Assembly: GCF_900107545.1 (NCBI RefSeq) | Contig: NZ_FNQZ01000008.1 | Span: 62,001-126,000, forward strand | Source of the DNA: Pseudobutyrivibrio sp. ACV-2 | GTDB taxonomy: Bacteria; Bacillota; Clostridia; Lachnospirales; Lachnospiraceae | Direction: 5' to 3' | Length of the DNA stretch: 64,000 nucleotides | In this document: positions 8,716 through 17,422 of the stretch, in pieces | Layout: the number at the start of each line of letters is the position of its first letter | How positions within the stretch are numbered: the first letter of the stretch is position 1 | The notes under the pieces: model-generated | What the model was told of the DNA's origin: nothing | Databases searched by the model: none | Seen by the model: the letters and a program-made list of their open reading frames with translations, nothing else | Made by a program: the position numbers and the translations under genes

Positions 8716-9855
8716 ATGGCTCAAACTAACATGCTAGCCATGATCTTGGCTGGTGGACGTGGAAGTCGTCTTCATGAGCTGACTAATAAGGTTGCAAAAC
8801 CAGCGGTTTCTTATGGCGGTAAATACCGCATCATTGATTTTCCACTTAGCAATTGTGCAAATTCAGGTATCGATGTAGTGGGGGTTCTCACTCAGTATGA
8901 GTCTGTTTTACTGAACAGCTATGTAGCTGCAGGTGGCAGATGGGGCTTAGATACCAAGGATAGTGGTGTTTTTGTTTTAACACCACGTGAAAAGGCAGAT
9001 TCAGGTCTTGATGTTTATCGAGGCACAGCAGATGCTATTTCACAAAACATCGACTTTATCGATGCATATGACCCAGAATATCTTTTGATTCTTTCAGGTG
9101 ATCATATTTATAAAATGAACTACGACAAAATGCTCCGTTTCCACAAGGAAAAGGGTGCAGATGCTACTATTGCAGTCAGAGGCGTGCCTATGAAGGAAGC
9201 CAGCCGTTTCGGCATCATGAATACAGACGGCAATGGTCGCATTATCGAATTCGAGGAAAAGCCTGCAAAGCCAAAGAGCAATCTTGCTTCTATGGGTATC
9301 TATATTTTCACCTGGAAGACATTAAGAAAGCTTTTGGTTGAAGATATGAAAAATCCAGAGTCAAGCCACGACTTTGGTAACGACATCATTCCAAAAATGC
9401 TTGGGGATGACAAGCAACTTTGGGCTTACGAGTTTTCTGGCTACTGGAAGGACGTAGGAACAATCGATTCCCTTTGGGAAGCAAATATGGATCTTTTGGA
9501 TAGCGACAACGAGCTTAATCTAAATGATACATCATGGAAGATTTACACCGAGGACAACGGTATTGTTCCACAATATATTGCATCTACAGCTAAAATTGAC
9601 GAGGCATACATTAATCAAGGCGCAGCAGTAGGTGGTACAGTGCAGCGCTCAGTTATTTTTACTAATTGCAAAATTGCTCCTGGAGCAAAGGTTGTAGACT
9701 CCGTTCTGATGCCTGGCGCGATTGTAGAAGAGGGGGCTGTTGTCACCAGAGCTTTGGTAGCAGAAAACATCAGAATAGGTAAAAACGCCAAGGTAGGCGA
9801 TAAAAAGAGCGAGGAAATCCTTCTCGTGGCTAAAAATGTAAAGGGGGAGGATTAA
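8716..9855 (+). CDS. glgC: Glucose-1-phosphate adenylyltransferase
   Basis: Makes ADP-glucose from ATP and glucose-1-phosphate, the committed step of glycogen synthesis. The 379 residues begin with the nucleotidyltransferase signature ([20 protein letters not shown]) and [20 protein letters not shown] follows at about 131, and a left-handed beta-helix of hexapeptide repeats ([19 protein letters not shown] style) fills the last 90 residues. The length is slightly under 400 as usual for Firmicutes GlgC. A GGGAGG site precedes the ATG. The stop codon lies 3 nt before the glgD start, so the two are co-translated and probably form a mixed complex. Confidence 0.95.
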   Translation: MAQTNMLAMILAGGRGSRLHELTNKVAKPAVSYGGKYRIIDFPLSNCANSGIDVVGVLTQYESVLLNSYVAAGGRWGLDTKDSGVFVLTPREKADSGLDVYRGTADAISQNIDFIDAYDPEYLLILSGDHIYKMNYDKMLRFHKEKGADATIAVRGVPMKEASRFGIMNTDGNGRIIEFEEKPAKPKSNLASMGIYIFTWKTLRKLLVEDMKNPESSHDFGNDIIPKMLGDDKQLWAYEFSGYWKDVGTIDSLWEANMDLLDSDNELNLNDTSWKIYTEDNGIVPQYIASTAKIDEAYINQGAAVGGTVQRSVIFTNCKIAPGAKVVDSVLMPGAIVEEGAVVTRALVAENIRIGKNAKVGDKKSEEILLVAKNVKGED

Positions 9856-9858
9856 GCT

Positions 9859-10977
9859 ATGGCAAACAAAGCATTTGGCGTTATTAATTCGGCAGCAAAC
9901 TATATCAGAGTAGAAGGACTTCACGATTACAGACCAATCGGCGCATTTTCGTTCCTTGGAAGATTTCGTGTAATCGATTTTCCTATTTCAAATTTTAGTA
10001 ATAGTGGTATCAACCGTATTCACGTATATCTGAACAGCCGTCCACGCTCAATAGTCGAGCATATCGGCTCAGGACGTCACTATAACATCAACTCAAAGCG
10101 AGGCAACCTGCAGCTTCTGTTCACTCAGAAAAATGGTGCCAGCTCAATTTACAATACTGATATTAATGCCTATATCGAAAATTGTGAGCAGATAGAGCGC
10201 ATGCCACAGGATTATGTAATCATTGCTCCTAGCTACATGGTTTACAAGCAGGACTTCCAGAAGCTTTTAGACGAGCATGTTGAAAGTGGCACAGACATCA
10301 CCATTCTTTATCACAAGGTTGATCAGGCCAAGGAGTACTACAGAGCCTGCAATGTGGTAAATCTCAACAAACAAAAGGGTGTTGTCAGCTTGGAGCGCAA
10401 CATGGGTACAGCCAAAGAAAAAAATATTTCCATGGATACCTATGTAATGTCTAAACAGCTTTTTGTAGATTTAGTCAGAAAGGCCAGGAGAGAGTCTTCT
10501 GCATATTCTCTTGCAGATATGATAGCTTTAAACTGCGATACGCTGGATATCCGAGGCTATCAGCACAAGGGATATTTTGCTCCAATCACCAGTCTTGATG
10601 ACTATTACAGAGCAAATATGGAGCTCCTTGATTATGCAACCTCAATGGAATTTTTCAAGTCAGACTGGCCATTCTATACCAAGACCACAGATGCATGCCC
10701 AACCCAGTACTTCCACGGTGCTCAGGTTGTAAATTCCATGATATGTAATGCAGGTCTTATTGAGGGAACAGTAGAAAATTCAATCATTGGACGTAATGTC
10801 CATATTGGTAAGGGAGCAATAATTAAAAATTCTATCATTCTGTCTTATGCAGATATTGCAGATGGCACCTATATTGAAAATGCAGTCATAGACAAATGGG
10901 TAAAGGTGAAAAACGTCAAAAAGATTGTTTCAGATTCCGTAACCCCTGCCTATGTAAAGCGAAGTGACATTCTGTAG
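9859..10977 (+). CDS. glgD: Glycogen biosynthesis protein GlgD, GlgC paralogue
   Basis: A 372-residue paralogue of GlgC. It keeps RVIDFPISNF and the C-terminal hexapeptide helix (NSIIGRNVHIGKGAIIKNSI). It lacks the N-terminal GGRGSRL nucleotide loop, having NSAANYIRVEGLHDYRPIGA there instead. In Firmicutes GlgD is a regulatory or non-catalytic partner that activates GlgC; the missing loop agrees with that. The GGGGGAGG ribosome site lies inside the end of glgC. A strong terminator follows at 11009. Confidence 0.92.
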   Translation: MANKAFGVINSAANYIRVEGLHDYRPIGAFSFLGRFRVIDFPISNFSNSGINRIHVYLNSRPRSIVEHIGSGRHYNINSKRGNLQLLFTQKNGASSIYNTDINAYIENCEQIERMPQDYVIIAPSYMVYKQDFQKLLDEHVESGTDITILYHKVDQAKEYYRACNVVNLNKQKGVVSLERNMGTAKEKNISMDTYVMSKQLFVDLVRKARRESSAYSLADMIALNCDTLDIRGYQHKGYFAPITSLDDYYRANMELLDYATSMEFFKSDWPFYTKTTDACPTQYFHGAQVVNSMICNAGLIEGTVENSIIGRNVHIGKGAIIKNSIILSYADIADGTYIENAVIDKWVKVKNVKKIVSDSVTPAYVKRSDIL

Positions 10978-11008
10978 AATATACGACAGGGCGTGATAAA
11001 TACATAAA

Positions 11009-11054
11009 GGCTCATAGTATGATGCTTTATTCGTCAGCTATGAGCCCTTTTTTT
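11009..11054 (+). terminator. Terminator of glgCD
   Basis: GGCTCATAG and CTATGAGCC form a 9-bp stem followed by a run of seven T. Confidence 0.9.
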
Positions 11055-11095
11055 GTGTATTTATTGTTAAAAATGGAAAAAAATAACTTCTTATA

Positions 11096-11124
11096 TTTAC
11101 TGAAATGAAGAATGGTGCTATTAT
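11096..11124 (+). promoter_or_regulatory. Candidate promoter of pyk
   Basis: TTTACT, 17-nt spacer, TATTAT, with TGC directly before the -10 (extended -10). It is about 77 nt upstream of the chosen pyk start. Confidence 0.5.
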
Positions 11125-11200
11125 GTTAGGGATTTTTGATTTTTAATAATATGTGTGTTGTTATGTGTTGTTAAAAGTATTAAATAGAGGAGTTGTTAAT

Positions 11201-12616
11201 ATGAGAAAAACAAAGATTATCTGCACTATTGGTCCAGCATCCATGAACGAGGAGACACTCACAGCTATGGCAAAAGCCGGCATGAATGTTGCCAGAATGA
11301 ATTTCTCTCATGGTGACCATGAAGAGCAGGGCATGAAGATGGATTTAGTAAAGAAGGTTCGTAAGAAGCTCAACCTTCCAATCGCAATCCTTCTTGATAC
11401 AAAGGGACCTGAGTACCGTATCAAGACATTCAAGGATGGTTCAGTTACTGTAAAGGAAGGCGACGTATTCACATTCACAACAGATGATGTTGAAGGTGAT
11501 CAGACACGCGTTTCAGTTACACACAAGAACCTTCACAACGACCTTTCAGTAGGTGATGTTGTTTCTGTATGTAACGGTATCGTATTCTTCGAGGTTACAG
11601 AAATCAAGGGTCATGACGTTATCACAAAGTGTACAGTAGGTGGTACAATGTCAAACAAGAAGTCTATGAGCTTCCCTAACAAGGTTATGTCAGGCCCATA
11701 TCTTTCAGAGCAGGACAAGAAGGATATCCTTTTCGGTCTTGAGAACGACATTGATTTCGTAGCAGCTTCATTCGTATCTACAAAGCAGGATATGATCGAG
11801 CTTCGTTCATTCCTCGATGAGAACGGTGGTAAGGACGTAGTAGTTATCGCTAAAATCGAGAACCAGCCAGGTGTTGACAACGTTAAGGAAATCCTTGAAA
11901 TCGCTAACGGTATCATGGTTGCTCGTGGTGACCTTGGTGTTGAGATTCCATTTGTTAACCTTCCAGCAGTTCAGAAGGAACTTATCGCTACAGCTCGTTC
12001 ACTCGGCAAGAGCGTTGTTACAGCTACAGAAATGCTTGAGTCTATGATTTCTAACCCACGTCCTACACGTGCTGAAATCTCTGACGTTGCTAACGCTGTT
12101 TATGATGGTACATCAGCTATCATGCTTTCAGGCGAAAGTGCACAGGGTAAGTACCCAGTACAGGCTGTTGCTACAATGGCAGAAATCGCTGAAACAACAG
12201 AAAAGGATATCAACTACGAGAGACGTTTCCGCAAGGATGATATCGAAATCATCAACACTGCAGATGCTGTTTGCCACTCAACATGTTCTATGGCTATGGA
12301 CGTTGAAGCAAAGGCTATCGTTGCTTGCACAATGTCTGGTTACACAGCAAAGCGTGTTAGCCGTTTCCGTTGCCCTGTAGACGTTATCGGTATGACTACA
12401 GACAAAAAGGTTTGGTTAAGACTTGCTCTTAGCTGGGGTGTTACACCAGTTCTCGTTGACAAGTTTACATCACTTGACGTTATGCTTCAGCACGCTACAA
12501 CACGTGTTCAGCAGATGCTCGACTTAAAGTCAGGCGACAAGGTAGTTCTTACAGGTGGCCCAATCGACGGTACAGTAGGAAATACAAACACAATCAAGGT
12601 TGAGACAATCGCATAA
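11201..12616 (+). CDS. pyk: Pyruvate kinase
   Basis: Converts phosphoenolpyruvate and ADP to pyruvate and ATP, the last step of glycolysis. The protein has 471 residues from the ATG behind AGAGGAG; an in-frame ATG 48 nt upstream has no ribosome site. KTKIICTIGPAS opens the barrel, followed by NFSHGDHE, LLDTKGPEYRI and the catalytic region KIENQPGVDN/ARGDLGVEIP. The length matches the short form without the extra C-terminal PEP-utiliser domain found in Bacillus enzymes. Codon use is biased to the CTT/ACA/GTT style of highly expressed neighbours. Monocistronic between its own promoter and terminator. Confidence 0.96.
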   Translation: MRKTKIICTIGPASMNEETLTAMAKAGMNVARMNFSHGDHEEQGMKMDLVKKVRKKLNLPIAILLDTKGPEYRIKTFKDGSVTVKEGDVFTFTTDDVEGDQTRVSVTHKNLHNDLSVGDVVSVCNGIVFFEVTEIKGHDVITKCTVGGTMSNKKSMSFPNKVMSGPYLSEQDKKDILFGLENDIDFVAASFVSTKQDMIELRSFLDENGGKDVVVIAKIENQPGVDNVKEILEIANGIMVARGDLGVEIPFVNLPAVQKELIATARSLGKSVVTATEMLESMISNPRPTRAEISDVANAVYDGTSAIMLSGESAQGKYPVQAVATMAEIAETTEKDINYERRFRKDDIEIINTADAVCHSTCSMAMDVEAKAIVACTMSGYTAKRVSRFRCPVDVIGMTTDKKVWLRLALSWGVTPVLVDKFTSLDVMLQHATTRVQQMLDLKSGDKVVLTGGPIDGTVGNTNTIKVETIA

Positions 12617-12630
12617 TAATTGCCAATACA

Positions 12631-12662
12631 AAGGGCTTCTCCACCAGGAGAAGCCCTTTTTT
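12631..12662 (+). terminator. Terminator of pyk
   Basis: AAGGGCTTCTCC and GGAGAAGCCCTT form a perfect 12-bp stem with an ACCA loop, then T6. Confidence 0.93.
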
Positions 12663-12667
12663 AATAA

Positions 12668-12778
12668 GGCTTCCCCAGAGGGGGAAGCTGTCAGCGCCAG
12701 CTGACTGATGAGGGCTTGGCCTTCCCCTTGAGGGGAAGGTGTCAGCATTAGCTGACGGATGAGGTGTCCGTACCTAAC
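12668..12778 (+). repeat. Palindromic repeat R3, tandem type I plus type II units
   Basis: Unit 1: GGCTTCCCC/GGGGGAAGC, GTCAGC/GCTGAC, TGATGAGGG. Unit 2: GGCCTTCCCC/GGGGAAGG, GTCAGC/GCTGAC, GGATGAGGTG and the tail CGTACCTAA. Same order and spacing as the repeat at 8111. It lies just after the pyk terminator. Confidence 0.85.
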
Positions 12779-13036
12779 GGCCATATATCCATCCCTCTGC
12801 GCCAGCAGAGTACGCTCCCAAACCACTCCATCCACCACATACTTTATTCACAGACTATTCACACATCTACCACCATCTATACATAATTATCAGATATCAT
12901 ATACTCATCTCGAGAGAGATACAATTTTTTCATAACATTATTCTCCCTTTTAAAAGAGACGCTCCGCTGGCGTCTCTTTTACATGTGCACAAATTCAAGT
13001 TTTAAATATACTATCTTTATTTTTCACAATTTGGTC
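12779..13036. other. Non-coding stretch with one strong bidirectional hairpin
   Basis: No reading frame with a ribosome site is visible. The only clear structure is AAAAGAGACG/CGTCTCTTTT at 12952-12980, a 10-bp stem with flanking T-runs on both strands that could terminate transcription in either direction. No gene adjoins it, so it may be a relic or the end of an unseen small RNA. The rest is AT-rich and featureless. Confidence 0.5.
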
Positions 13037-13063
13037 TAAAGTTTTTACACACATCACCGATAA
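13037..13063 (+). promoter_or_regulatory. Sigma-28 (SigD) promoter of flagellin
   Basis: TAAAGTTT, 11-nt spacer, ACCGATAA. This is one base away from the Firmicutes SigD consensus TAAAGTTT-N11-GCCGATAA. It is the only strong match I noticed in the window and points at the flagellin gene, leaving an unusually long leader of about 350 nt. Confidence 0.88.
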
Positions 13064-13421
13064 TTAAATTAGATGGAAGCAGTAAATTAATATTTTTGCT
13101 ATCCACCTAGGCAGTTATTTTTCATAAATCGCGCGGAAGAATCGCTGCCAAAACAACTATAAGAACTGCAATATGGCAAATCCGATGTGCAGTTCAATGC
13201 AGCTTTACAATTGAATAAAGCGCATAGTTATACTACTAAGTTCCTACCTTGATAGCTTGGGGAGGTTGGTCACTCCTCTTGTTATATAGATACGGACTGT
13301 CGCCTATAGTATGTAGCATTCCATATCATTGAATAAACTTATTGAAATTAAAATTAACGATGCACGCCTAGCGTGCCTCTTATGAATGGAATCTTAAGAG
13401 TATCTACAAGGAGGTAGAAAT
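13064..13421 (+). promoter_or_regulatory. Long structured 5' leader of the flagellin mRNA
   Basis: About 350 nt between the sigma-28 promoter and the flagellin start, with no reading frame of note. Perfect or near-perfect stems: GAACTGC/GCAGTTC (13163-13169 with 13189-13195), GCTTTA/TAAAGC (13202-13207, 13216-13221) and a 6-bp stem at 13260-13280. There is also a large domain closed by ATTCCAT/ATGGAAT (13318-13324, 13386-13392) that holds GCACGC-cta-GCGTGC (13362-13376). The last domain ends 16 nt before AAGGAGG. Regulatory function is inferred. It does not look like a c-di-GMP riboswitch. Confidence 0.55.
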
Positions 13422-15323
13422 ATGGTAGTACAACACAATATGCAGGCAGCTAATGCTTCAAGAATGTTAGGTATAACAACAACAGCACAGGGAAAGACAT
13501 CTGAAAAACTTTCTTCTGGATTTAGAATTAATAGAGCAGCAGATGATGCAGCAGGTCTTTCAATTTCTGAAAAGATGAGAAAGCAGATTAGAGGTCTGGA
13601 TCAGGCTTCAACAAATGCGTCAGATGGTATTTCGGCAGTACAAACTGCTGAAGGTGCTCTTACCGAAGTACATTCAATGCTTCAACGTATGAATGAGCTG
13701 GCAGTTCAGGCAGCCAATGGTACAAACAGTGGCACAGACCGTCAGTCAATCCAGGATGAAATTTATCAGTTGACAACTGAAATTGATCGTGTAGCTGAAA
13801 CAACAAAATTCAACGAAACATATCTGTTAAAGGGTGCTCCAGATGGTGTAAAACTTACAAAGAATGTAAGTGCACATGACGCTGGACTTGATGGAAAGCT
13901 TGTAGGGAATGCTGTAAATGGTACATCATTGTTTACACTTAACAAGAAACTCGAAGCTGGTGACAGAGTAATGATTGGTGGCAAGGAATACAACATTGGA
14001 TCTGGTAAGTCTACCGATAGCTATAGAGATGTAGCTACATTACAGTCAACAGCACTGAAGGTAGGTGACAGTGTAACAGTAGATGGAAAGACTATTACAC
14101 TTACAAAAGATGTGAAGGCAACTTCTGTAATCGGCACTACGCCAGTTGTTGGTGATCAGATTATTGCTAAGGATGGTACTGTATATGAATATAAGGCAGC
14201 ATCATCTGTAACTGGTGGACCTGTAGCAGGCTGGTATGACAAGTCTACATATCAAGACACTGCTTTATATGGAGCAGAAAGTCATTCAAAGGCCACAGGT
14301 CAGATTGCGCTTGATGGAGCAACATGGAAACATGCTGATGCTGCTAGTGGCTTGAATGAGTTTAAGATTGTCGATAATATTAAAGATGGTGAAAAATCAG
14401 CCTTTGGTTTGGGCAGTGGTGGAACAATCACAGCAGATAATCTTAAAGGTAGTGCTCTTGCACCTGGTGATACAGTTACACAGAGTGGTGAGGAGAAAAC
14501 TGCAGTAGCTACAGCTAATGCAACAATCAATTCACTTCAAGATGTAGCCAAGGCTATTGGTGCATTAGACAACACAAAGAAAGTTACCATAAGTAATATT
14601 GATGGAACAAATTCACAACAATATAACATCGCTGAAACGGCTGACCAAGAAAACAAGGCAACAAATACCCTTACTCGTGAACACATTATAGAGCTCTTAA
14701 AGGAGGGTCAGCAGGTTGATGTAGCTGGCACTAAGATGACAGTTGCAGGAGTTGAAGCAGCAGATACATCAAAGATTTCAAAGACACGTGCTTACACATT
14801 GATGGCAGAAGAACTTCAAAAGGCATCATCTATTGGTACAGATACAGAGGCTAAAGTTACAAACAACAACGATGGTACATTCCTCATCAAGCAGGGCACA
14901 GTAAGTTACGCAAGCTCGCTAACATTTAATCTTCATGTAGGCGCTGACGCTGATATGACAAATAAGATTAATGTTGAAATCGACACTATGAACGCAGCTT
15001 ACCTAGGAATCAAGAAAATCAATGTTGCAGATGATACTGGTATTTCAGCAACTTATGCAATCGATGCTATTTCAGACGCTTTAGCAAAAGTATCTGCTCA
15101 ACGTTCAGCGCTTGGTGCTGTTCAGAACAGATTAGAGCACTCAATTGCTAACTTAGACAATATCGTTGAAAATTCTACTGCTGCTGAATCACGCATTCGT
15201 GATACAGATATGGCGGACACAATGGTTACATACAGCAAGAACAATATTCTTGCTCAGGCAGGCCAGTCAATGCTCGCACAAGCAAATCAGTCAACACAGG
15301 GTGTTATGTCAATACTTCAGTAA
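13422..15323 (+). CDS. Flagellin
   Basis: A 633-residue filament protein. The N-terminal D0/D1 region (about 1-145) has the family signature: NRAADDAAGLSISEKMR, then NELAVQAANGTNS and DEIYQLTTEIDRVAETTKFN. The C-terminal D1/D0 region (about 545-633) has QRSALGAVQNRLEHSIANLD and ends MLAQANQSTQGVMSILQ. Between them lie about 400 residues of Thr/Ala/Asp-rich variable sequence, exposed on the filament surface; this makes it much longer than a minimal 270-residue flagellin. The ATG follows AAGGAGG. It is exported by the flagellar type III system, so it has no signal peptide. Monocistronic; no other flagellar gene is in the window. Confidence 0.96.
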   Translation: MVVQHNMQAANASRMLGITTTAQGKTSEKLSSGFRINRAADDAAGLSISEKMRKQIRGLDQASTNASDGISAVQTAEGALTEVHSMLQRMNELAVQAANGTNSGTDRQSIQDEIYQLTTEIDRVAETTKFNETYLLKGAPDGVKLTKNVSAHDAGLDGKLVGNAVNGTSLFTLNKKLEAGDRVMIGGKEYNIGSGKSTDSYRDVATLQSTALKVGDSVTVDGKTITLTKDVKATSVIGTTPVVGDQIIAKDGTVYEYKAASSVTGGPVAGWYDKSTYQDTALYGAESHSKATGQIALDGATWKHADAASGLNEFKIVDNIKDGEKSAFGLGSGGTITADNLKGSALAPGDTVTQSGEEKTAVATANATINSLQDVAKAIGALDNTKKVTISNIDGTNSQQYNIAETADQENKATNTLTREHIIELLKEGQQVDVAGTKMTVAGVEAADTSKISKTRAYTLMAEELQKASSIGTDTEAKVTNNNDGTFLIKQGTVSYASSLTFNLHVGADADMTNKINVEIDTMNAAYLGIKKINVADDTGISATYAIDAISDALAKVSAQRSALGAVQNRLEHSIANLDNIVENSTAAESRIRDTDMADTMVTYSKNNILAQAGQSMLAQANQSTQGVMSILQ

Positions 15324-15330
15324 CATTAGC

Positions 15331-15408
15331 GTGGCCAAACGCATTAGTACAAAAGGCTTCGGCCTGGTACTATCCACAAAATTGGGGTCCCTTGGGGCCC
15401 CATTTTTT
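15331..15408 (+). terminator. Two-part 3' structure and terminator of flagellin
   Basis: First a three-part hairpin: GTGG/CCAC (15331, 15374), TAGTAC/GTACTA (15345, 15367) and GGC-TTCG-GCC (15355-15364). Then TGGGGTCCC/GGGGCCCCA (15383-15402), followed by T6. The second is the intrinsic terminator. The first, with its stable UUCG tetraloop, may protect the 3' end. Confidence 0.8.
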
Positions 15409-15425
15409 CTATAATCTTAGGATAC

Positions 15426-15454
15426 TTGAAAAGAAAATTATATGAGAGTATAAT
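15426..15454 (+). promoter_or_regulatory. Promoter of apt
   Basis: TTGAAA, 17-nt spacer, TATAAT, 35 nt before the start codon. A near-consensus sigma-A promoter. Confidence 0.85.
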
Positions 15455-15489
15455 CTTAATATATATGTTTATGTTTCAAAGGAGTTACA

Positions 15490-16014
15490 ATGAAAAAAGT
15501 AGAAGATTACATAAGAACCATTCCAGATTTCCCAGAACCAGGTATTATGTTTAGAGATGTTACAACTATTCTTCAGGATGCTGAGGGCTTCAAGCTTGCC
15601 ATCGATGAGATGATAAAGCTTCTTGATGGAGTAGATTGTGATGTTATAGCAGGTGCAGAAAGCCGCGGATTTGTTTTTGGCGCACCAATTGCATATGCAC
15701 TTGGCAAGCCTTTTGTACTCATTCGCAAAAAGGGCAAGCTTCCTTGCGAAACTGTTGAAAAGACTTACGATCTTGAGTATGGCACAGCAACAATTGAGAT
15801 GCACAAAGATGCAGTTAAGCCAGGCCAGAAGGTCGTTATTGTAGATGACCTTATTGCTACAGGTGGTACAATCGAAGCTGCATGCGCACTTATCGAGGAA
15901 CTTGGCGGCGAAGTAGCTAAAATCGTATTCCTCATGGAGCTCAAGGGGCTCAACGGTCGTGAAAAGCTCGCAAAATACGACGTAGCTTCAGTAGTTTCAT
16001 ACGACGGCAAATAA
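15490..16014 (+). CDS. apt: Adenine phosphoribosyltransferase
   Basis: Salvages adenine to AMP using PRPP. The 174 residues match the family length. Visible are IRTIPDFPEPGIMFRDVTT at the start, AGAESRGFVFGAPIA, RKKGKLP and the PRPP-binding loop VVIVDDLIATGGT at about residue 117. The ATG follows AAAGGAG. A terminator follows at 16039, so it is a single-gene unit. In many Firmicutes apt lies beside recJ or relA; here it does not. Confidence 0.96.
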   Translation: MKKVEDYIRTIPDFPEPGIMFRDVTTILQDAEGFKLAIDEMIKLLDGVDCDVIAGAESRGFVFGAPIAYALGKPFVLIRKKGKLPCETVEKTYDLEYGTATIEMHKDAVKPGQKVVIVDDLIATGGTIEAACALIEELGGEVAKIVFLMELKGLNGREKLAKYDVASVVSYDGK

Positions 16015-16038
16015 ATAAACGTATTTAGACTAAATTTT

Positions 16039-16075
16039 TGGGTAGTACATCAGTTCGCGTGTGCTACCCATTTTT
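16039..16075 (+). terminator. Terminator of apt
   Basis: TGGGTAGTACA and TGTGCTACCCA pair (one mismatch or G-T) with a loop around TTCGCG, followed by T5. Confidence 0.85.
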
Positions 16076-16160
16076 GATTTTTTAGTACCGCTGCCAGCTG
16101 AGAGTAGCGAGAGCGTGCCGAATGAATACATATATAGTTTTGCTGGAGTATATTATTAGC

Positions 16161-16841
16161 ATGGAATTAACAGAGATAGCACATATAAACACAGGATTTA
16201 CACAAAAATTTGGTATACCTAGACAGAGTGGATTAGTTAGTGAAATAGGCCACATCATCTTCACCCCAGAATTTAGAAACCCCACATTCATAGAGGGTAT
16301 CACAGAGTATGATTATCTATGGCTTCTATGGGGCTTTTCTAAAAATAAGCAGCTATCAGGTGGCACAGTACGCCCCCCAAGGCTGGGAGGTCAAAAGCAC
16401 ATGGGAGTTTTTGCTACCAGGGCACCATATAGACCAAATAATATTGGTTTGTCTTCTGTAAAACTTTTAGAGGTGCAGCAGTCTGAAGAATTTGGTTCAG
16501 TGCTTGTGGTGAGTGGTGTGGACATGTTGGATGGAACACCTATTTTTGATATAAAACCCTATATCCCATATGCCGATTCTCATCCTGAAGCCAGAGGTGG
16601 ATTTACAGATGATTTATCAAAGGGTATACAGGTAAAGGTTAATTTTCCAGAGGAGCAATTGCAAAAGCTTCCTGAGGAAATAAGAACATCAGCCATAGAG
16701 CTTTTGTCCCAGGATCCAAGGGCGGGCTATGACCGTGGTAAACAGCGTGATTTTAAGTTGGCTTATCACGGATTTGATATAGTATTTATAGGTAAAGAAG
16801 GAGAAATAGTAGTAACTGATGTATTAAAAACTCATGTTTAA
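16161..16841 (+). CDS. trmO: tRNA t6A37 N6-methyltransferase, TrmO/TsaA family
   Basis: Expected to methylate N6 of threonylcarbamoyladenosine 37 in certain tRNAs, using S-adenosylmethionine. The 226 residues show the family blocks: HINTGFTQKFGIPRQSG, YDYLWLLWGFSKN, GVFATRAPYRPNNIGLSSV and DMLDGTPIFDIKPYIPYAD, then the C-terminal GYDRGKQRDFKLAYHGF. I start at 16161 because GGAG lies 12 nt before it; an in-frame ATG at 16122 would add 13 residues outside the family alignment. About 80 nt of GC-rich leader from 16085 contains CGTGCCGAATGA, a 12-mer also present in the hairpin element at 53215. Confidence 0.88.
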   Translation: MELTEIAHINTGFTQKFGIPRQSGLVSEIGHIIFTPEFRNPTFIEGITEYDYLWLLWGFSKNKQLSGGTVRPPRLGGQKHMGVFATRAPYRPNNIGLSSVKLLEVQQSEEFGSVLVVSGVDMLDGTPIFDIKPYIPYADSHPEARGGFTDDLSKGIQVKVNFPEEQLQKLPEEIRTSAIELLSQDPRAGYDRGKQRDFKLAYHGFDIVFIGKEGEIVVTDVLKTHV

Positions 16842-16855
16842 GGAGGGGCTCATTT

Positions 16856-17422
16856 ATGTATGATTACATTACGATTGAACGTAAATATGGTAGCGGTGGA
16901 CACAGCATCGCGGAGAAACTTGCAAAGAAGTTGAACTACCGTCTGTATGATCGCGGTGTAGTTGTGGAGACCTGCAAAAGAATGGGGCTGTCTTACGACC
17001 AGGTTTCAGGTATGGATGAGCAGACACCTATAAAGGCATTTTTTAAGGCACCTGGTGAGAATCTTTCGATGGAAGAAAAGATTTTTAACACTGAGGTAGA
17101 GATTATCAGAGAAGCTGCCGAACAGCCAGGATGCATTTTTGTAGGACGTTGTGCCAGCGAAATATTAAAAGACAAGAAATGTCTTAGAGTATTCATTACA
17201 GCAGATGAGCCGTTTAGAAAGGGCAGAGCTGTTTCAGTAGAAGGCATTGAGGGAGCAAAGGCTGAGGAAGTAATGCGCAAATTTGATAAAAAGCGTGAGA
17301 AATTCTTCCAGCTTCACTCTGGAGAAAAATGGGGTTCATCAGAGTATTTTGATTTGATTCTTAATTCGGGACAGTTAGGTGAGGATGCTTGTGTGACACT
17401 GTTGGAGGCGCTGGCTAAATGA
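16856..17422 (+). CDS. Cytidylate-kinase-like protein
   Basis: A 188-residue P-loop kinase-like protein. The N-terminus (YDYITIERKYGSGGHSIAEK) carries the GSGG form of the nucleotide loop typical of the cytidylate kinase-like family found alongside, but distinct from, true Cmk. FVGRCASEIL and RVFITADEPFRKGRA follow at about 99-125. The substrate is unknown; it should bind a nucleotide. AGGAGG precedes the ATG. Its last four bases (ATGA) overlap the start of the next gene, so the two are translationally coupled. Confidence 0.8.
   Translation: MYDYITIERKYGSGGHSIAEKLAKKLNYRLYDRGVVVETCKRMGLSYDQVSGMDEQTPIKAFFKAPGENLSMEEKIFNTEVEIIREAAEQPGCIFVGRCASEILKDKKCLRVFITADEPFRKGRAVSVEGIEGAKAEEVMRKFDKKREKFFQLHSGEKWGSSEYFDLILNSGQLGEDACVTLLEALAK

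Noticed and set aside
13064-13421. c-di-GMP riboswitch in the flagellin leader
   Set aside because: The conserved core of the known GEMM classes was not recognisable; the stems do not match that layout by eye.
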